Assembly (NCBI GenBank): GCA_006844665.1 | Contig: SPJP01000137.1 | Location: 1 to 32,678, forward strand | Origin: Paracoccaceae bacterium | GTDB taxonomy: Bacteria; Pseudomonadota; Alphaproteobacteria; Rhodobacterales; Rhodobacteraceae | Direction of reading: 5' to 3' | Length of the DNA: 32,678 bases | Shown here: in pieces, positions 8,342-16,452 of the stretch | Numbering within the stretch: position 1 is the stretch's first letter | How the letters are laid out: each line of letters starts with the position of its first letter | Made by a program: the position numbers and the translations under genes | The notes under the pieces: model-generated | Databases searched by the model: none | The model's input: the letters and a program-made list of their open reading frames with translations, nothing else | What the model was told of the DNA's origin: nothing

Positions 8342-10120
8342 ATGACCCCGTTTGACCTAAGCCCCGACCTGCAAGCCGTGCTGGCGCTGGCTGTCGTGGC
8401 AGGAATGTTCGCGCTGTTCTTGCGAGAGAGCTATCCGACCGAGGTCGTCGCCTTGGGCGGGGCCACATTGATGTTTGTTCTGGGCCTGTTGCCCTATCAG
8501 GCGGCACTGAACGTTCTGTCGAACCCCGCCCCCTGGACGATTGCGGCGATGTTTATCGTGATGGGGGCCTTGGTGCGAACCGGGGCGCTGGATTGGTTCA
8601 CTCACTACGCGCAATCCATGACTAAAGGGCGCCCATACACGGCGTTGGGGCTGATGATAGGGTTTGTCATTCTGGCGTCTGCCTTCGTGTCAAACACCCC
8701 CGTTGTGGTTGTGATGATCCCGGTCTTTGTGCAGCTGGCCCAGACGTTACATCTGGCCCCGTCGCGCTTGCTGATCCCTTTGTCTTATGCCGCCATCTTG
8801 GGGGGCAGCCTGACCTTGATCGGGACCTCGACGAACCTGTTGGTGGACGGCGTTGCGCGGGCAGGTGGGATGCAACCCTTTGGCCTGTTCGAGATCACGC
8901 CCCTGGCCATCATCCTTGTCGCCTATGGCATGCTCTATTTGTTTTTTCTGGGCCCTAAACTGCTGCCAAATCGCGATTCTATGTCCAGCCTGCTGGGTAA
9001 CCGCGCCAAGATGAAATTTTTTACCGAAGTGGCGATCCCGGAAGACAGTGCCTTGATTGGCCGCGTCGCCCGCGAGGTGGATCAATTTCGCCGCGACGGC
9101 GTTCGGTTGATCGACGTTTTGCGGGGGGACGCATCCTTGCGTCGGAACTTGGCCCAAGTGGTCTTGGAACCCGGCGACCGCGTGGTATTGCGGTCTGAGA
9201 TGTCCGAGTTGCTAAGCCTTCAGGCCTCGAAAGAGGTGCGGATGGTTGACAAGCTAAGCTCTACCCAGACGGCCACAGTCGAGGTTTTGATCACGCCGGG
9301 CTGTACTATGATTGGGCGAACTTTGGGGCAGCTGCGTCTTCGCAGGCGCTACGGCGTCTACCCGCTTGCGGCCCACCGACGGAACCAGAACATCACCGGG
9401 CAGCTGGATGATCTGGGGGTGCGTGTTGGGGATACCTTGTTGCTGGAAGGCGCGCCCGAGGATATTCGCCGCTTGGCCATAGATGTGGGGTTGGTGGACG
9501 TATCCCAACCGACCGAGCGTGCCTTTCGCCGGGGCCATGCGCCGATTGCTTTGGCGGCCATGGCGGGCATTGTGATCTTGGCTGCCTTTGGAATTGCACC
9601 GATTTTCGCCCTGTCCATGGTGGCGGTTGCGGTCGTATTGCTAAGCCGTTGCATCGACGCGGAAGAAGCGTTTTCCTTTGTCGACGGACGCTTGCTCGCG
9701 TTGATTTTTGCGATGTTGGCTGTAGGGGCGGCCTTGGAACATACCGGCGCTGTGGCCTTGATTGCCGATGCAATCGCGCCGGGGCTGGCCGTTTTGCCGC
9801 CTTTCGTAATTGTCTGGGCGATCTATCTGCTGACTTCGGTCTTGACCGAGTTGGTCAGCAACAATGCGGTTGCGGTGGTCGTGGCCCCAATTGCCATCGG
9901 AATTGCCAACGCTTTGGGGATAGACGCGCGGCCCTTGGTGATTGCGGTGATGGTTGCGGCGTCGGCCAGTTTTGCGACCCCGATTGGATATCAAACCAAT
10001 ATGATGGTTTACGGGCCGGGCGGGTACAGATTTACTGACTTTATGAAAATCGGCATTCCGTTAAACTTGTCGGTAGGTCTAATCGCCAGTGCTTTAATCC
10101 CGGTCTTTTGGCCGTTGTAG
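8342..10120 (+). CDS. SLC13-family permease with two RCK_C (TrkA-C) domains
   Basis: The 592-residue inner-membrane protein of the divalent anion:Na+ symporter (DASS/SLC13) family has two membrane halves (about 10-215 and 400-592) separated by two cytoplasmic TrkA-C domains (about 225-310 and 315-395). The two substrate/Na+ hairpin motifs are present: GTSTNLLVDG (about 161-170) and TPIGYQTNMM near 550, with SNNAVAVVV in the second half. SLC13 permeases with RCK_C domains are usually annotated as sulfate, dicarboxylate or YfbS-like transporters; the substrate here is unknown. A convergent permease of the same length and layout (10508-12286) is a probable paralogue. A lipoprotein gene follows 9 nt downstream. 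Confidence 0.88.
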   Translation: MTPFDLSPDLQAVLALAVVAGMFALFLRESYPTEVVALGGATLMFVLGLLPYQAALNVLSNPAPWTIAAMFIVMGALVRTGALDWFTHYAQSMTKGRPYTALGLMIGFVILASAFVSNTPVVVVMIPVFVQLAQTLHLAPSRLLIPLSYAAILGGSLTLIGTSTNLLVDGVARAGGMQPFGLFEITPLAIILVAYGMLYLFFLGPKLLPNRDSMSSLLGNRAKMKFFTEVAIPEDSALIGRVAREVDQFRRDGVRLIDVLRGDASLRRNLAQVVLEPGDRVVLRSEMSELLSLQASKEVRMVDKLSSTQTATVEVLITPGCTMIGRTLGQLRLRRRYGVYPLAAHRRNQNITGQLDDLGVRVGDTLLLEGAPEDIRRLAIDVGLVDVSQPTERAFRRGHAPIALAAMAGIVILAAFGIAPIFALSMVAVAVVLLSRCIDAEEAFSFVDGRLLALIFAMLAVGAALEHTGAVALIADAIAPGLAVLPPFVIVWAIYLLTSVLTELVSNNAVAVVVAPIAIGIANALGIDARPLVIAVMVAASASFATPIGYQTNMMVYGPGGYRFTDFMKIGIPLNLSVGLIASALIPVFWPL

Positions 10121-10129
10121 GAAAATGAA

Positions 10130-10504
10130 ATGATCCGATTTGTTATTGCTGCTAGTATCCTTTCACTCGTCTCGGGCTGCACTGCCATTGGATCAGCTTC
10201 AAAGCCGCAGGACGTGCGTTTGACTAAGAACAGCTTGGTCGTGACGCTGACAGATGCCTCGCCATGCACCGCTGATTGGCCAGCAGGTAGCGTATCTTGG
10301 TCTGGGCAACTGGAAAGCTGCGCTATCGCGTGGCCCTACCAAGTGACACTGGACGACCGGTCCAACATTCTGCGTGAAATTGTCGAAGCGATCTTTGTAA
10401 ATGCAGAAGACAGCGGCGTTTTGGAGGCCTTTGGCACGGTTGAGTTGACGGATCCTGAGACAGGTGACGTCATGCGCTTTGTATCCCCGCGCCCGGCGGG
10501 ATAA
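10130..10504 (+). CDS. Small putative lipoprotein
   Basis: The protein has 124 residues. Its N-terminus is a lipoprotein signal: positive n-region, hydrophobic stretch IRFVIAASILSL, then a lipobox ending VSGC with Cys17. The mature part contains two more cysteines (SPCTADW and LESCAIAWPY) that could form a disulfide, a helix DRSNILREIVEAIF and a C-terminal beta-like segment. TAGGA overlaps the upstream stop codon and serves as ribosome binding site, so it is translated with the preceding SLC13 permease. I do not recognise a family. It is only 3 nt from the convergent second permease. Outer- or inner-membrane anchoring is inferred from the lipobox. Confidence 0.78.
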   Translation: MIRFVIAASILSLVSGCTAIGSASKPQDVRLTKNSLVVTLTDASPCTADWPAGSVSWSGQLESCAIAWPYQVTLDDRSNILREIVEAIFVNAEDSGVLEAFGTVELTDPETGDVMRFVSPRPAG

Positions 10505-10507
10505 GGA

Positions 10508-12286
10508 CTACAGCGGCCAGACCACCAATAGGGTTGGGATGGACACGGCGATGATGATGACCTCTAAGGGCAGGCCCATGCGCCAGTAGTCGCCAAATCT
10601 GTAGCCGCCGGGCCCTAGGATCAGGGTGTTGTTCTTGTGCCCAATCGGCGTCAGGAACGCGGCCGAGGCTGCCACGGCGACAGCCATCAAGAACGGGTCA
10701 GGGTTTACCCCAAGGGTTTGTGCCATCTGGATTGCCACCGGTGCGGCGACAATTGTGGTGGCCGTGTTGTTCAACACATCCGACAGCGACATCGTTACAA
10801 CCATCAAAACGGTCAGGATCATCCAGGCAGGCAAGCCATCTGTAAATGCCAACAGCGCCCCCGCAATCAGCTCGGTCCCGCCCGAGGTTTCCAATGCCGC
10901 GCCCAGCGGGATCATCGAGCCCAGCAGCACAACCACCGGCCATTCGATATGGTCGTAGATTTCCTTGATCGGCAGAATGCCTGCCAGAACAAAGGCCACG
11001 ACGACCAAGCCAAGGGCCACGGGCAGGTAGATCAACCCGAGGGAGGCCGCAAGAACTGCCGCGCCAAACAGGCCAATGGCGGTCCATGTTTTGCTGTCTT
11101 TGGTCACATTTAAGCCGCGGGCCGCAAGGGGCAACCCGCCCAGCCAATCGATCACCTCGTCCTTTTCGGAGGAAGGGGTTTGCAGCAGCAGGACATCGCC
11201 AGGTTTTACGATGGTTTTGATGATCTTGCTGGTGATCCGGCGGCCTTGGCGGGCGATGCCCATTAACACTGAGCGTTTGCGCCAGCCCAGACCGATAGAT
11301 TGCGCGGTCTTGCCAGCGATGCGAGCGTCTTGGGTGACGACCATTTCCACCAAGGCTGTGTCACCCGACTTGTTCAACAAGCCAAGGCGCATTTCATCAC
11401 TGGCGGCCAGTTTCTGGGATACGCGGAATTCGTCCAGCGCGTCTGGCGCGGCCTCTAGCACCAAAGCATCGCCTTCGCGTAAGGTTGCTTGCGTGGCACG
11501 GCCGCGCAGTTTTTTGCCGTCTCGGATCAGACCCAAAAGGCCGATATCTGCAGCTTCGGCCGCTTTGGTCAAATCGCCATACATTGTTCCGATCAAGGGG
11601 TTTTCGGCGGGCACCACCAGCTCAGCTATATATCCCGACAAAGCCTCCATCGGGTCTAAAGCTGCGTCTTTGTCGCCAACGCTTGGGATCAAACGCCATC
11701 CAATCAAAGCGACGAAAGCCATGCCCGCAATGGCTGCGACCCCACCAACCGGGGCAAAGTCGAACATGGCGAACGGCGCGCCCAGGCTTTCTTCGCGGAT
11801 GCTGGCGATGATGATGTTGGGCGGTGTGCCGATCAGGGTGACCATGCCCCCCAGAATGGTGGCAAAGCTAAGGGGCATCAATGTCAGCCCAGCCGCGCGT
11901 TTGGCTTTGCGGGCGGTGGCAATATCTACAGGCATCAACAGCGCAAGGGCCGCGACATTGTTCATAAAGGCCGACAAGACCCCCGCCACGCCGCCCATGA
12001 TCGCGATATGGGCGCCCAAGGTTCGGGTGGAATCGACCAATGTTCGGGTGATCAGCAAAACGGCACCTGACCGCACCAGCCCCGCCGAGACGATAAGGAC
12101 CAAAGCGACTACCAACGTTGCAGGGTGCCCGAAGCCTGAGAATGCGTCTTTTGTTGGCACAACACCCAGTACGACCCCCAGCATAAGGGCGGTGAACGCC
12201 ACTAGATCATAGCGAAACCGACCCCATAGCAGCATGCCGAACACTGCGCCAAATAGCGAAAACAGGATGATCTGGTCAGGTGTCAT
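10508..12286 (-). CDS. SLC13-family permease with two RCK_C (TrkA-C) domains
   Basis: This 592-residue permease starts MTPDQIILFSLFGAVFGM. Upstream in-frame codons to 12457 encode a non-membrane, arginine-rich stretch that overlaps yebC, whereas AAGGCG lies just before the ATG at 12286, so this start is used. Two membrane halves flank two TrkA-C domains (about 215-300 and 305-390). The signature GTPPNIII (about 158-165) and the second-half TPIGHKNNTL are the SLC13 substrate/Na+ hairpins. It has the same length and domain order as the convergent permease at 8342-10120, but GTPPN replaces GTSTN and HKNN replaces YQTN, so substrate specificity may differ. The transported anion is unknown. Confidence 0.88.
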   Translation of the reverse strand: MTPDQIILFSLFGAVFGMLLWGRFRYDLVAFTALMLGVVLGVVPTKDAFSGFGHPATLVVALVLIVSAGLVRSGAVLLITRTLVDSTRTLGAHIAIMGGVAGVLSAFMNNVAALALLMPVDIATARKAKRAAGLTLMPLSFATILGGMVTLIGTPPNIIIASIREESLGAPFAMFDFAPVGGVAAIAGMAFVALIGWRLIPSVGDKDAALDPMEALSGYIAELVVPAENPLIGTMYGDLTKAAEAADIGLLGLIRDGKKLRGRATQATLREGDALVLEAAPDALDEFRVSQKLAASDEMRLGLLNKSGDTALVEMVVTQDARIAGKTAQSIGLGWRKRSVLMGIARQGRRITSKIIKTIVKPGDVLLLQTPSSEKDEVIDWLGGLPLAARGLNVTKDSKTWTAIGLFGAAVLAASLGLIYLPVALGLVVVAFVLAGILPIKEIYDHIEWPVVVLLGSMIPLGAALETSGGTELIAGALLAFTDGLPAWMILTVLMVVTMSLSDVLNNTATTIVAAPVAIQMAQTLGVNPDPFLMAVAVAASAAFLTPIGHKNNTLILGPGGYRFGDYWRMGLPLEVIIIAVSIPTLLVVWPL

Positions 12287-12381
12287 GGCTGCGCCTTGCG
12301 AATTTCGTGACTTGCCCGCCCAGATGACGGCCCCAACAGGGCCGGCGCAAGGGGAAATCTGCAGGGGGACGGGTCCAGCCC

Positions 12382-12411
12382 TTGCCGATCCTGTCTTTGC
12401 CCTTGTATAGA
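12382..12411 (+). promoter_or_regulatory. Candidate sigma70 promoter for yebC
   Basis: TTGCCG (12382-12387) and TATAGA (12406-12411) are spaced by 18 bp and lie 34 bp before the yebC start. A 6-bp hairpin (CGGCCC/GGGCCG, 12328-12344) lies upstream between the divergent genes. Based on consensus similarity only. Confidence 0.4.
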
Positions 12412-12445
12412 GACGCAATCCCAACGTCTGACGAAAGAGGCACCG

Positions 12446-13186
12446 ATGGCCGGCCATTCAAAATGGGCAAATATCCAGCACCGCAAGGGGCGCCAAGACA
12501 AGCTGCGTGCAAAGCTGTTTTCCAAGCTCTCGAAAGAGATCACCGTGGCTGCCAAAATGGGCGACCCCGATCCCGATAAAAACCCGCGTCTGCGTTTGGC
12601 TGTAAAAGAAGCCAAATCAAACTCGGTCCCAAAAGACGTGATCGAACGCGCGATCAGCAAGGCAGTTGGCGGCGACGCGGAAAACTATGACGAGATCCGG
12701 TACGAAGGCTACGGCCCGGGCGGTGTTGCCGTGATCGTCGAAGCGATGACCGACAACCGCAACCGGACAGCGTCCACCGTGCGGTCTACCTTTACCAAGA
12801 ACGGCGGAAACCTGGGCGAAACCGGTTCGGTTTCCTTTATGTTTGATCGCAAGGGCGAAGTGACCTATGGGGCCTCGGTTGGGGATGCGGACACAGTTAT
12901 GATGGCCGCGATCGAGGCCGGGGCCGAGGATTGCGAAAGCTCCGAGGACGGCCATGTCATCACCTGCGAAGACACCGATTTGAACGAGGTGTCGACCGCG
13001 CTAGAGGCCGAGCTGGGCGAATCTGAAAGCACCAAGCTGGTGTGGCGTCCGACCACAACCACGGCGCTGGATCTGGAAGGCATGCAAAAGCTGATGAAGC
13101 TGATGGATGCTTTGGAAGACGATGATGACATCCAACGTGTCACGGCGAATTTCGAAGCCGATGACGACGTGCTGGCCCAATTGTAA
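12446..13186 (+). CDS. yebC: YebC/PmpR family translation and transcription regulator
   Basis: The 246-residue protein begins [18 protein letters not shown], the invariant YebC N-terminus, and keeps the family blocks [19 protein letters not shown] (about 48-66), [14 protein letters not shown] (about 87-100) and [12 protein letters not shown]. YebC/TACO1 proteins help ribosomes pass difficult proline motifs, and some members act as DNA-binding regulators (PmpR). Length is normal. GAAAGAGG lies just before the ATG, a candidate promoter is at 12382-12411, and a strong intrinsic terminator follows 24 nt after the stop, so it is probably a single-gene unit. In many alphaproteobacteria yebC is near ruvC; that is not seen here. 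Confidence 0.95.
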   Translation: MAGHSKWANIQHRKGRQDKLRAKLFSKLSKEITVAAKMGDPDPDKNPRLRLAVKEAKSNSVPKDVIERAISKAVGGDAENYDEIRYEGYGPGGVAVIVEAMTDNRNRTASTVRSTFTKNGGNLGETGSVSFMFDRKGEVTYGASVGDADTVMMAAIEAGAEDCESSEDGHVITCEDTDLNEVSTALEAELGESESTKLVWRPTTTTALDLEGMQKLMKLMDALEDDDDIQRVTANFEADDDVLAQL

Positions 13187-13210
13187 CAGCGCAAAGCTGC
13201 GCGGTTTGAA

Positions 13211-13240
13211 ACGGGGTGCCATCGGGTGCCCCGTTTTTTT
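13211..13240 (+). terminator. Intrinsic terminator of yebC
   Basis: ACGGGGTGCC (13211-13220) pairs with GGTGCCCCGT (13225-13234) through ten positions including two G-U pairs, with loop ATCG, and is followed by a run of seven T (13234-13240). This is a classic rho-independent terminator. Confidence 0.88.
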
Positions 13241-13286
13241 GTGGCAAAGCCTTGCAGCACAGAGGCGGGCGTGATCTGACTGGTCT

Positions 13287-14213
13287 ATGGACCCCCACTC
13301 CTCTAACACAAACCGGCCTGTGATTGGCGTTCTTTGGATGCTGACAACCGGCCTTTGCTTTGTCGGGGTTACAGCGCTGGTCAAGGTGTTGGATGGGCAG
13401 GTGCCCGCGGCCGAAGCAGCATTCTTGCGTTACTTGATGGGTTTAGTTTTCTTGATCCCGGTGGTCGGAGCATTAAAGAGAACCCGTTTGAGCCGTGATG
13501 CTTTGGTTTGGTTCAGCGTGCGGGGGGTGGCCCATACGTTGGGCGTGGTGCTTTGGTTCTATTCCATGAGCCGTATTTCCATCGCCGAGGTGACGGCCAT
13601 GAACTATCTAAACCCTGTATACGTGACCATCGGTGCTGCGTTGTTTCTGGGGGAAAAGATGGCAGCGCGGCGCATATTTGCGGTCGTTCTGGCGCTGGTC
13701 GGGGCCTTCGTTATCCTGCGCCCCGGTTTCCGGGAATTGGGCCCGGGCCATTTCGCGATGTTGCTTACCGCTGTTTTGTTTGCCGTGTCTTATCTACTGG
13801 CCAAGAAGTTTTCTACCGAGGTGCCAGCGACCGTGGTCGTGGCGATGCTGTCGATTACAGTGACCATTGGCCTTGCTCCCTTGGCCTATTTGGTCTGGGT
13901 GCCGCCGACCTTGCCGCAATTGTTGATCCTGTTTGGCATCGCTTGCTTGGCTACGGGTGGACATTTGACAATGACAATGGCCTTTGCTGCCGCGCCCCTG
14001 GCCGTCACGCAACCGGTGTCGTTCCTACAGCTGGTTTGGGCGACTATCCTGGGGGCCGTGGTTTTTGGCGAGGCCGCCGACATCTGGGTGATTTTGGGCG
14101 GCGCGATCATTATCGGGTCGGTCAGCTTTATCACCTGGCGTGAAGCGCAGCTAAAACGTGCAGGGCGAAAAGCCGCTGGACTGACCCCTGCTGTGAACGC
14201 GCCCAAGACCTAA
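13287..14213 (+). CDS. EamA/DMT-family transporter
   Basis: This 308-residue membrane protein has ten predicted helices in two EamA repeats (about 12-145 and 158-290). Typical DMT features are visible: FLRYLMGLVFLIPV in the first repeat, the SRISIAEVTAMNYLNPVYVTIGAALFLGE-like hairpin region (about 92-120) and TQPVSFLQLVWATILGAVVFGE in the second. It differs clearly from the DMT protein at 7403-8290, so the two are not recent duplicates. It follows the yebC terminator and converges with a hydrolase gene, leaving one base between the stops. Ribosome binding site is weak. Substrate cannot be assigned; S-adenosylmethionine/riboflavin-type exporters share this profile. Confidence 0.85.
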   Translation: MDPHSSNTNRPVIGVLWMLTTGLCFVGVTALVKVLDGQVPAAEAAFLRYLMGLVFLIPVVGALKRTRLSRDALVWFSVRGVAHTLGVVLWFYSMSRISIAEVTAMNYLNPVYVTIGAALFLGEKMAARRIFAVVLALVGAFVILRPGFRELGPGHFAMLLTAVLFAVSYLLAKKFSTEVPATVVVAMLSITVTIGLAPLAYLVWVPPTLPQLLILFGIACLATGGHLTMTMAFAAAPLAVTQPVSFLQLVWATILGAVVFGEAADIWVILGGAIIIGSVSFITWREAQLKRAGRKAAGLTPAVNAPKT

Positions 14214-14214
14214 A

Positions 14215-15006
14215 TCAGCGCTTGCGCAGGAACCTCCATAGCGCAGCCTGAGCCGGGACGGTCCAAACATTCCCGTGGCCAATCCCATCCAGTTGAAGCA
14301 ATGTTTTGTCTGGGCTGGCTGCTGCTTGATAGACCTGCTGCCCATGGGCAAATGGGATCACTTGGTCCTCGGTTCCGTGCAGGATCAACAAAGGGGCGGT
14401 GACGTCTGCGATATGGTCGATCGTTCTGAATTGGTTCTTGAACAACACGGCCAAGCTGGCAGGCGCTGTGCCAAAAACCGCAGCATCGGGGATCGAGGTA
14501 TAGGGCGCCTCTAGCACCAATTTTGCCGGAGGATGTGTCGTGGCCAATTGGGTTACAATCCCGGTGCCCAAGCTTTCGCCGTAATAGATCAAAGGTCTGT
14601 CGGGATCGCGATCCTGTAGCAAAGCGATCAGCTGGGCCGCATCGGCCATCAAAGGGGCCTCGGACGGGGTGCCCGTTGATCCGTTCGATCCGCGGTAAGC
14701 TAGGGCGGCCCAACCAAAACCTTGGCGCGTAAAGCGTTTGAACCGTTCGGCCCGGTTGCCCAGATTGCCCGCATTGCCCTGGAAATACACCACCATTGGC
14801 GCGTCCGGTGGTCCCGCGTGCAGCCAAACCACGACCGAATTGCCGTCTTCCGTGGTCAATGTCACGACTTCGACCCCGGTCAGGCCGACCTGTTCGGGCT
14901 GAACCACGGTCGGATCCAGTGGGAAGGTCATCGAGGTTTCGAAGAATTTTAGCAGTCCAAGCAGGCTAAAGACGACAATCAAGAGTTTCACGGCGATGCC
15001 CTTCAT
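14215..15006 (-). CDS. Membrane-anchored alpha/beta hydrolase
   Basis: The 263-residue protein starts with an uncleaved hydrophobic helix (about 5-20, VKLLIVVFSLLGLLKFF), then an alpha/beta hydrolase fold of the BEM46/ABHD13 type. The catalytic triad is visible: nucleophile S145 in GESLG, D214 in HGTEDQVIP and H244 in GIGHGN; the oxyanion segment is FQGNAGN (about 75-81). Such proteins are serine hydrolases with lipid, ester or thioester substrates, mostly unknown. Its ATG overlaps the pccR stop by 4 nt (ATGA), so it is co-translated with the propionate regulator. A role in acyl-CoA or ester metabolism is an inference from that coupling. Confidence 0.85.
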   Translation of the reverse strand: MKGIAVKLLIVVFSLLGLLKFFETSMTFPLDPTVVQPEQVGLTGVEVVTLTTEDGNSVVVWLHAGPPDAPMVVYFQGNAGNLGNRAERFKRFTRQGFGWAALAYRGSNGSTGTPSEAPLMADAAQLIALLQDRDPDRPLIYYGESLGTGIVTQLATTHPPAKLVLEAPYTSIPDAAVFGTAPASLAVLFKNQFRTIDHIADVTAPLLILHGTEDQVIPFAHGQQVYQAAASPDKTLLQLDGIGHGNVWTVPAQAALWRFLRKR

Positions 15007-16400
15007 TTCTGATCGACATCATAGGGCAGGGTGCCGCGCCGCGTATGGTCGACGCTAAGCCTGCGTTCCAAGGGCGGGACCGAGCGTTGGTGGCAGTTGC
15101 GGCGGTCGCAGATCCGGCAGCTGATGCCGATAGGTTCGAAACGGCCTTGCTTTAGGTCCAGATCGTCGGCGTAGACTAGGGCGCTGGCGTGGCGCAGCTC
15201 GCACCCCAAACCGATGGCAAAGCGCCGAGTGGCTGCGCCGAAATGGCCGCCTGATTTCGACACGTCCCGTGCCAGACAGAAATAGCGCACGCCGTCCGGG
15301 GTTTCTGCCAGTTGGCGCAGGAAACGCCCCGGTGTTTCAAACGCGGAATGAACGTTCCACAAAGGGCAGGCCCCGCCAAAGCGGGCGAACTGTAGGCGGG
15401 TGGCAGAATGGCGCTTGGTGATCGTGCCCGCCTGATCAACCCGAACGAAAAAGAAAGGAATGCCCTTTGCACCCGGACGCTGCAGGGTCGACAGCCGGTG
15501 GCTGACTTGTTCGATCGATGCGCCGAACCTATCGGCTAACCGCTCTAGATCGTGGCGCGTATCTTGGGCGGCTTGCAGAAACGCGCCGTAGGGCATGACC
15601 AGCGCGCCCGCGAAATAGTTGGCAAGGCCGATCTTGGCGATGTCCCGCGCTGCTTGGGTTTTGAACCGGGCCAAATCCAGGGTCGCATCCAGCAGATCGG
15701 GATGGCACAAAAGGGCAATCTGATGGGCCAGCTGAAACCGCCGGGTGGTTAGCGGCGTGCGCGTGGACAGAAACAGCGTTCGCGATTCCTGGTCAAACAA
15801 ACGCAGTTCTGGGACATCGCGGAAGACCAAGGTGACGCCAAGGCGTTCAAGTAAATCCTCTGCGCCAGTTTCGAAATCAGGGGTCAGCTTTGCTGCGATC
15901 CCTTCGGCAGCACGGTCCACCGGATCAATATAATTGTCGCAATAATGGAAAAAGTCGCGGACTTCTTCCCAGGGGCTGGAATCCAATGTGCTGGCGTCGT
16001 TGCCCAAGGCCTCGCCTAAACTTGCCAAACGTTCTTGCGTGTCGCGGTAGGCGCGGTGCAGCGACAGGAAGGCGCGCGCCAGACTGGGGGCGTTGGATGC
16101 GGTCAAACGAAGGTCGGCCGTTGACGGTTCGCTTTCGATGAACACCGGATCCGCGAAAGCTTCGCGCATGTCAGATACCATCCGGTCGGCATCTCCCTCG
16201 CTCAGCTCGGTCACGTCAAAGCCGAACTCTCGGGCCAAGGCCAGGACCACGCCAGTGGAAACAGGCCGGTGGTTGTTTTCCATCTGGTTCAGATAGGGCA
16301 AGGACACACCCAGCTTTTCGGCAAAAGCACGCTGGGTCAGGCCAAGGCCTGTCCGGGTTTCGCGCAGTTTTGCGCCTGCATATAGCTTTTGCGTTGCCAT
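15003..16400 (-). CDS. pccR: PccR/ScfR-type short-chain fatty acyl-CoA regulator
   Basis: The 465-residue protein joins an XRE helix-turn-helix (about 8-66: LTQRAFAEKLGVSLPYLNQMENN), an IrrE-like middle domain (about 150-310) and a ScfR/RamB C-terminal domain with the cysteine cluster CRICDRRNC (C428, C431, C436). RamB and PccR belong to this family; PccR of Rhodobacter sphaeroides controls propionyl-CoA carboxylase and senses acyl-CoA. An in-frame ATG at 16451 would place the operator inside the gene, so the ATG at 16400 is chosen. The 31-bp TTTGCAAA inverted repeat just upstream suggests autoregulation, and pccB lies about 1.5 kb away. The cysteines may bind metal or an Fe-S group; that is not shown. 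Confidence 0.88.
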   Translation of the reverse strand: MATQKLYAGAKLRETRTGLGLTQRAFAEKLGVSLPYLNQMENNHRPVSTGVVLALAREFGFDVTELSEGDADRMVSDMREAFADPVFIESEPSTADLRLTASNAPSLARAFLSLHRAYRDTQERLASLGEALGNDASTLDSSPWEEVRDFFHYCDNYIDPVDRAAEGIAAKLTPDFETGAEDLLERLGVTLVFRDVPELRLFDQESRTLFLSTRTPLTTRRFQLAHQIALLCHPDLLDATLDLARFKTQAARDIAKIGLANYFAGALVMPYGAFLQAAQDTRHDLERLADRFGASIEQVSHRLSTLQRPGAKGIPFFFVRVDQAGTITKRHSATRLQFARFGGACPLWNVHSAFETPGRFLRQLAETPDGVRYFCLARDVSKSGGHFGAATRRFAIGLGCELRHASALVYADDLDLKQGRFEPIGISCRICDRRNCHQRSVPPLERRLSVDHTRRGTLPYDVDQK

Positions 16401-16409
16401 TGGTCCCCC

Positions 16410-16440
16410 ATTTGCAAACCCGATCTTAAGGTTTGCAAAT
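16410..16440. promoter_or_regulatory. Perfect inverted-repeat operator upstream of pccR
   Basis: ATTTGCAAACC (16410-16420) and GGTTTGCAAAT (16430-16440) are exact reverse complements with a 9-bp spacer. Each arm holds the palindrome TTTGCAAA, and their centres are 21 bp apart (two helical turns). A third TTTGC follows at 16442. The TTTGCAAA element is the type known for RamB/PccR regulators. The site begins 10 bp before the pccR start codon, which fits autoregulation. Confidence 0.78.
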
Positions 16441-16452
16441 GTTTGCGGCAAG

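Noticed and set aside
11076-12212. 378-residue frame opposite the second SLC13 permease
   Set aside because: Low-complexity Ala/Pro/Ser text with no domain; a shadow of the permease.
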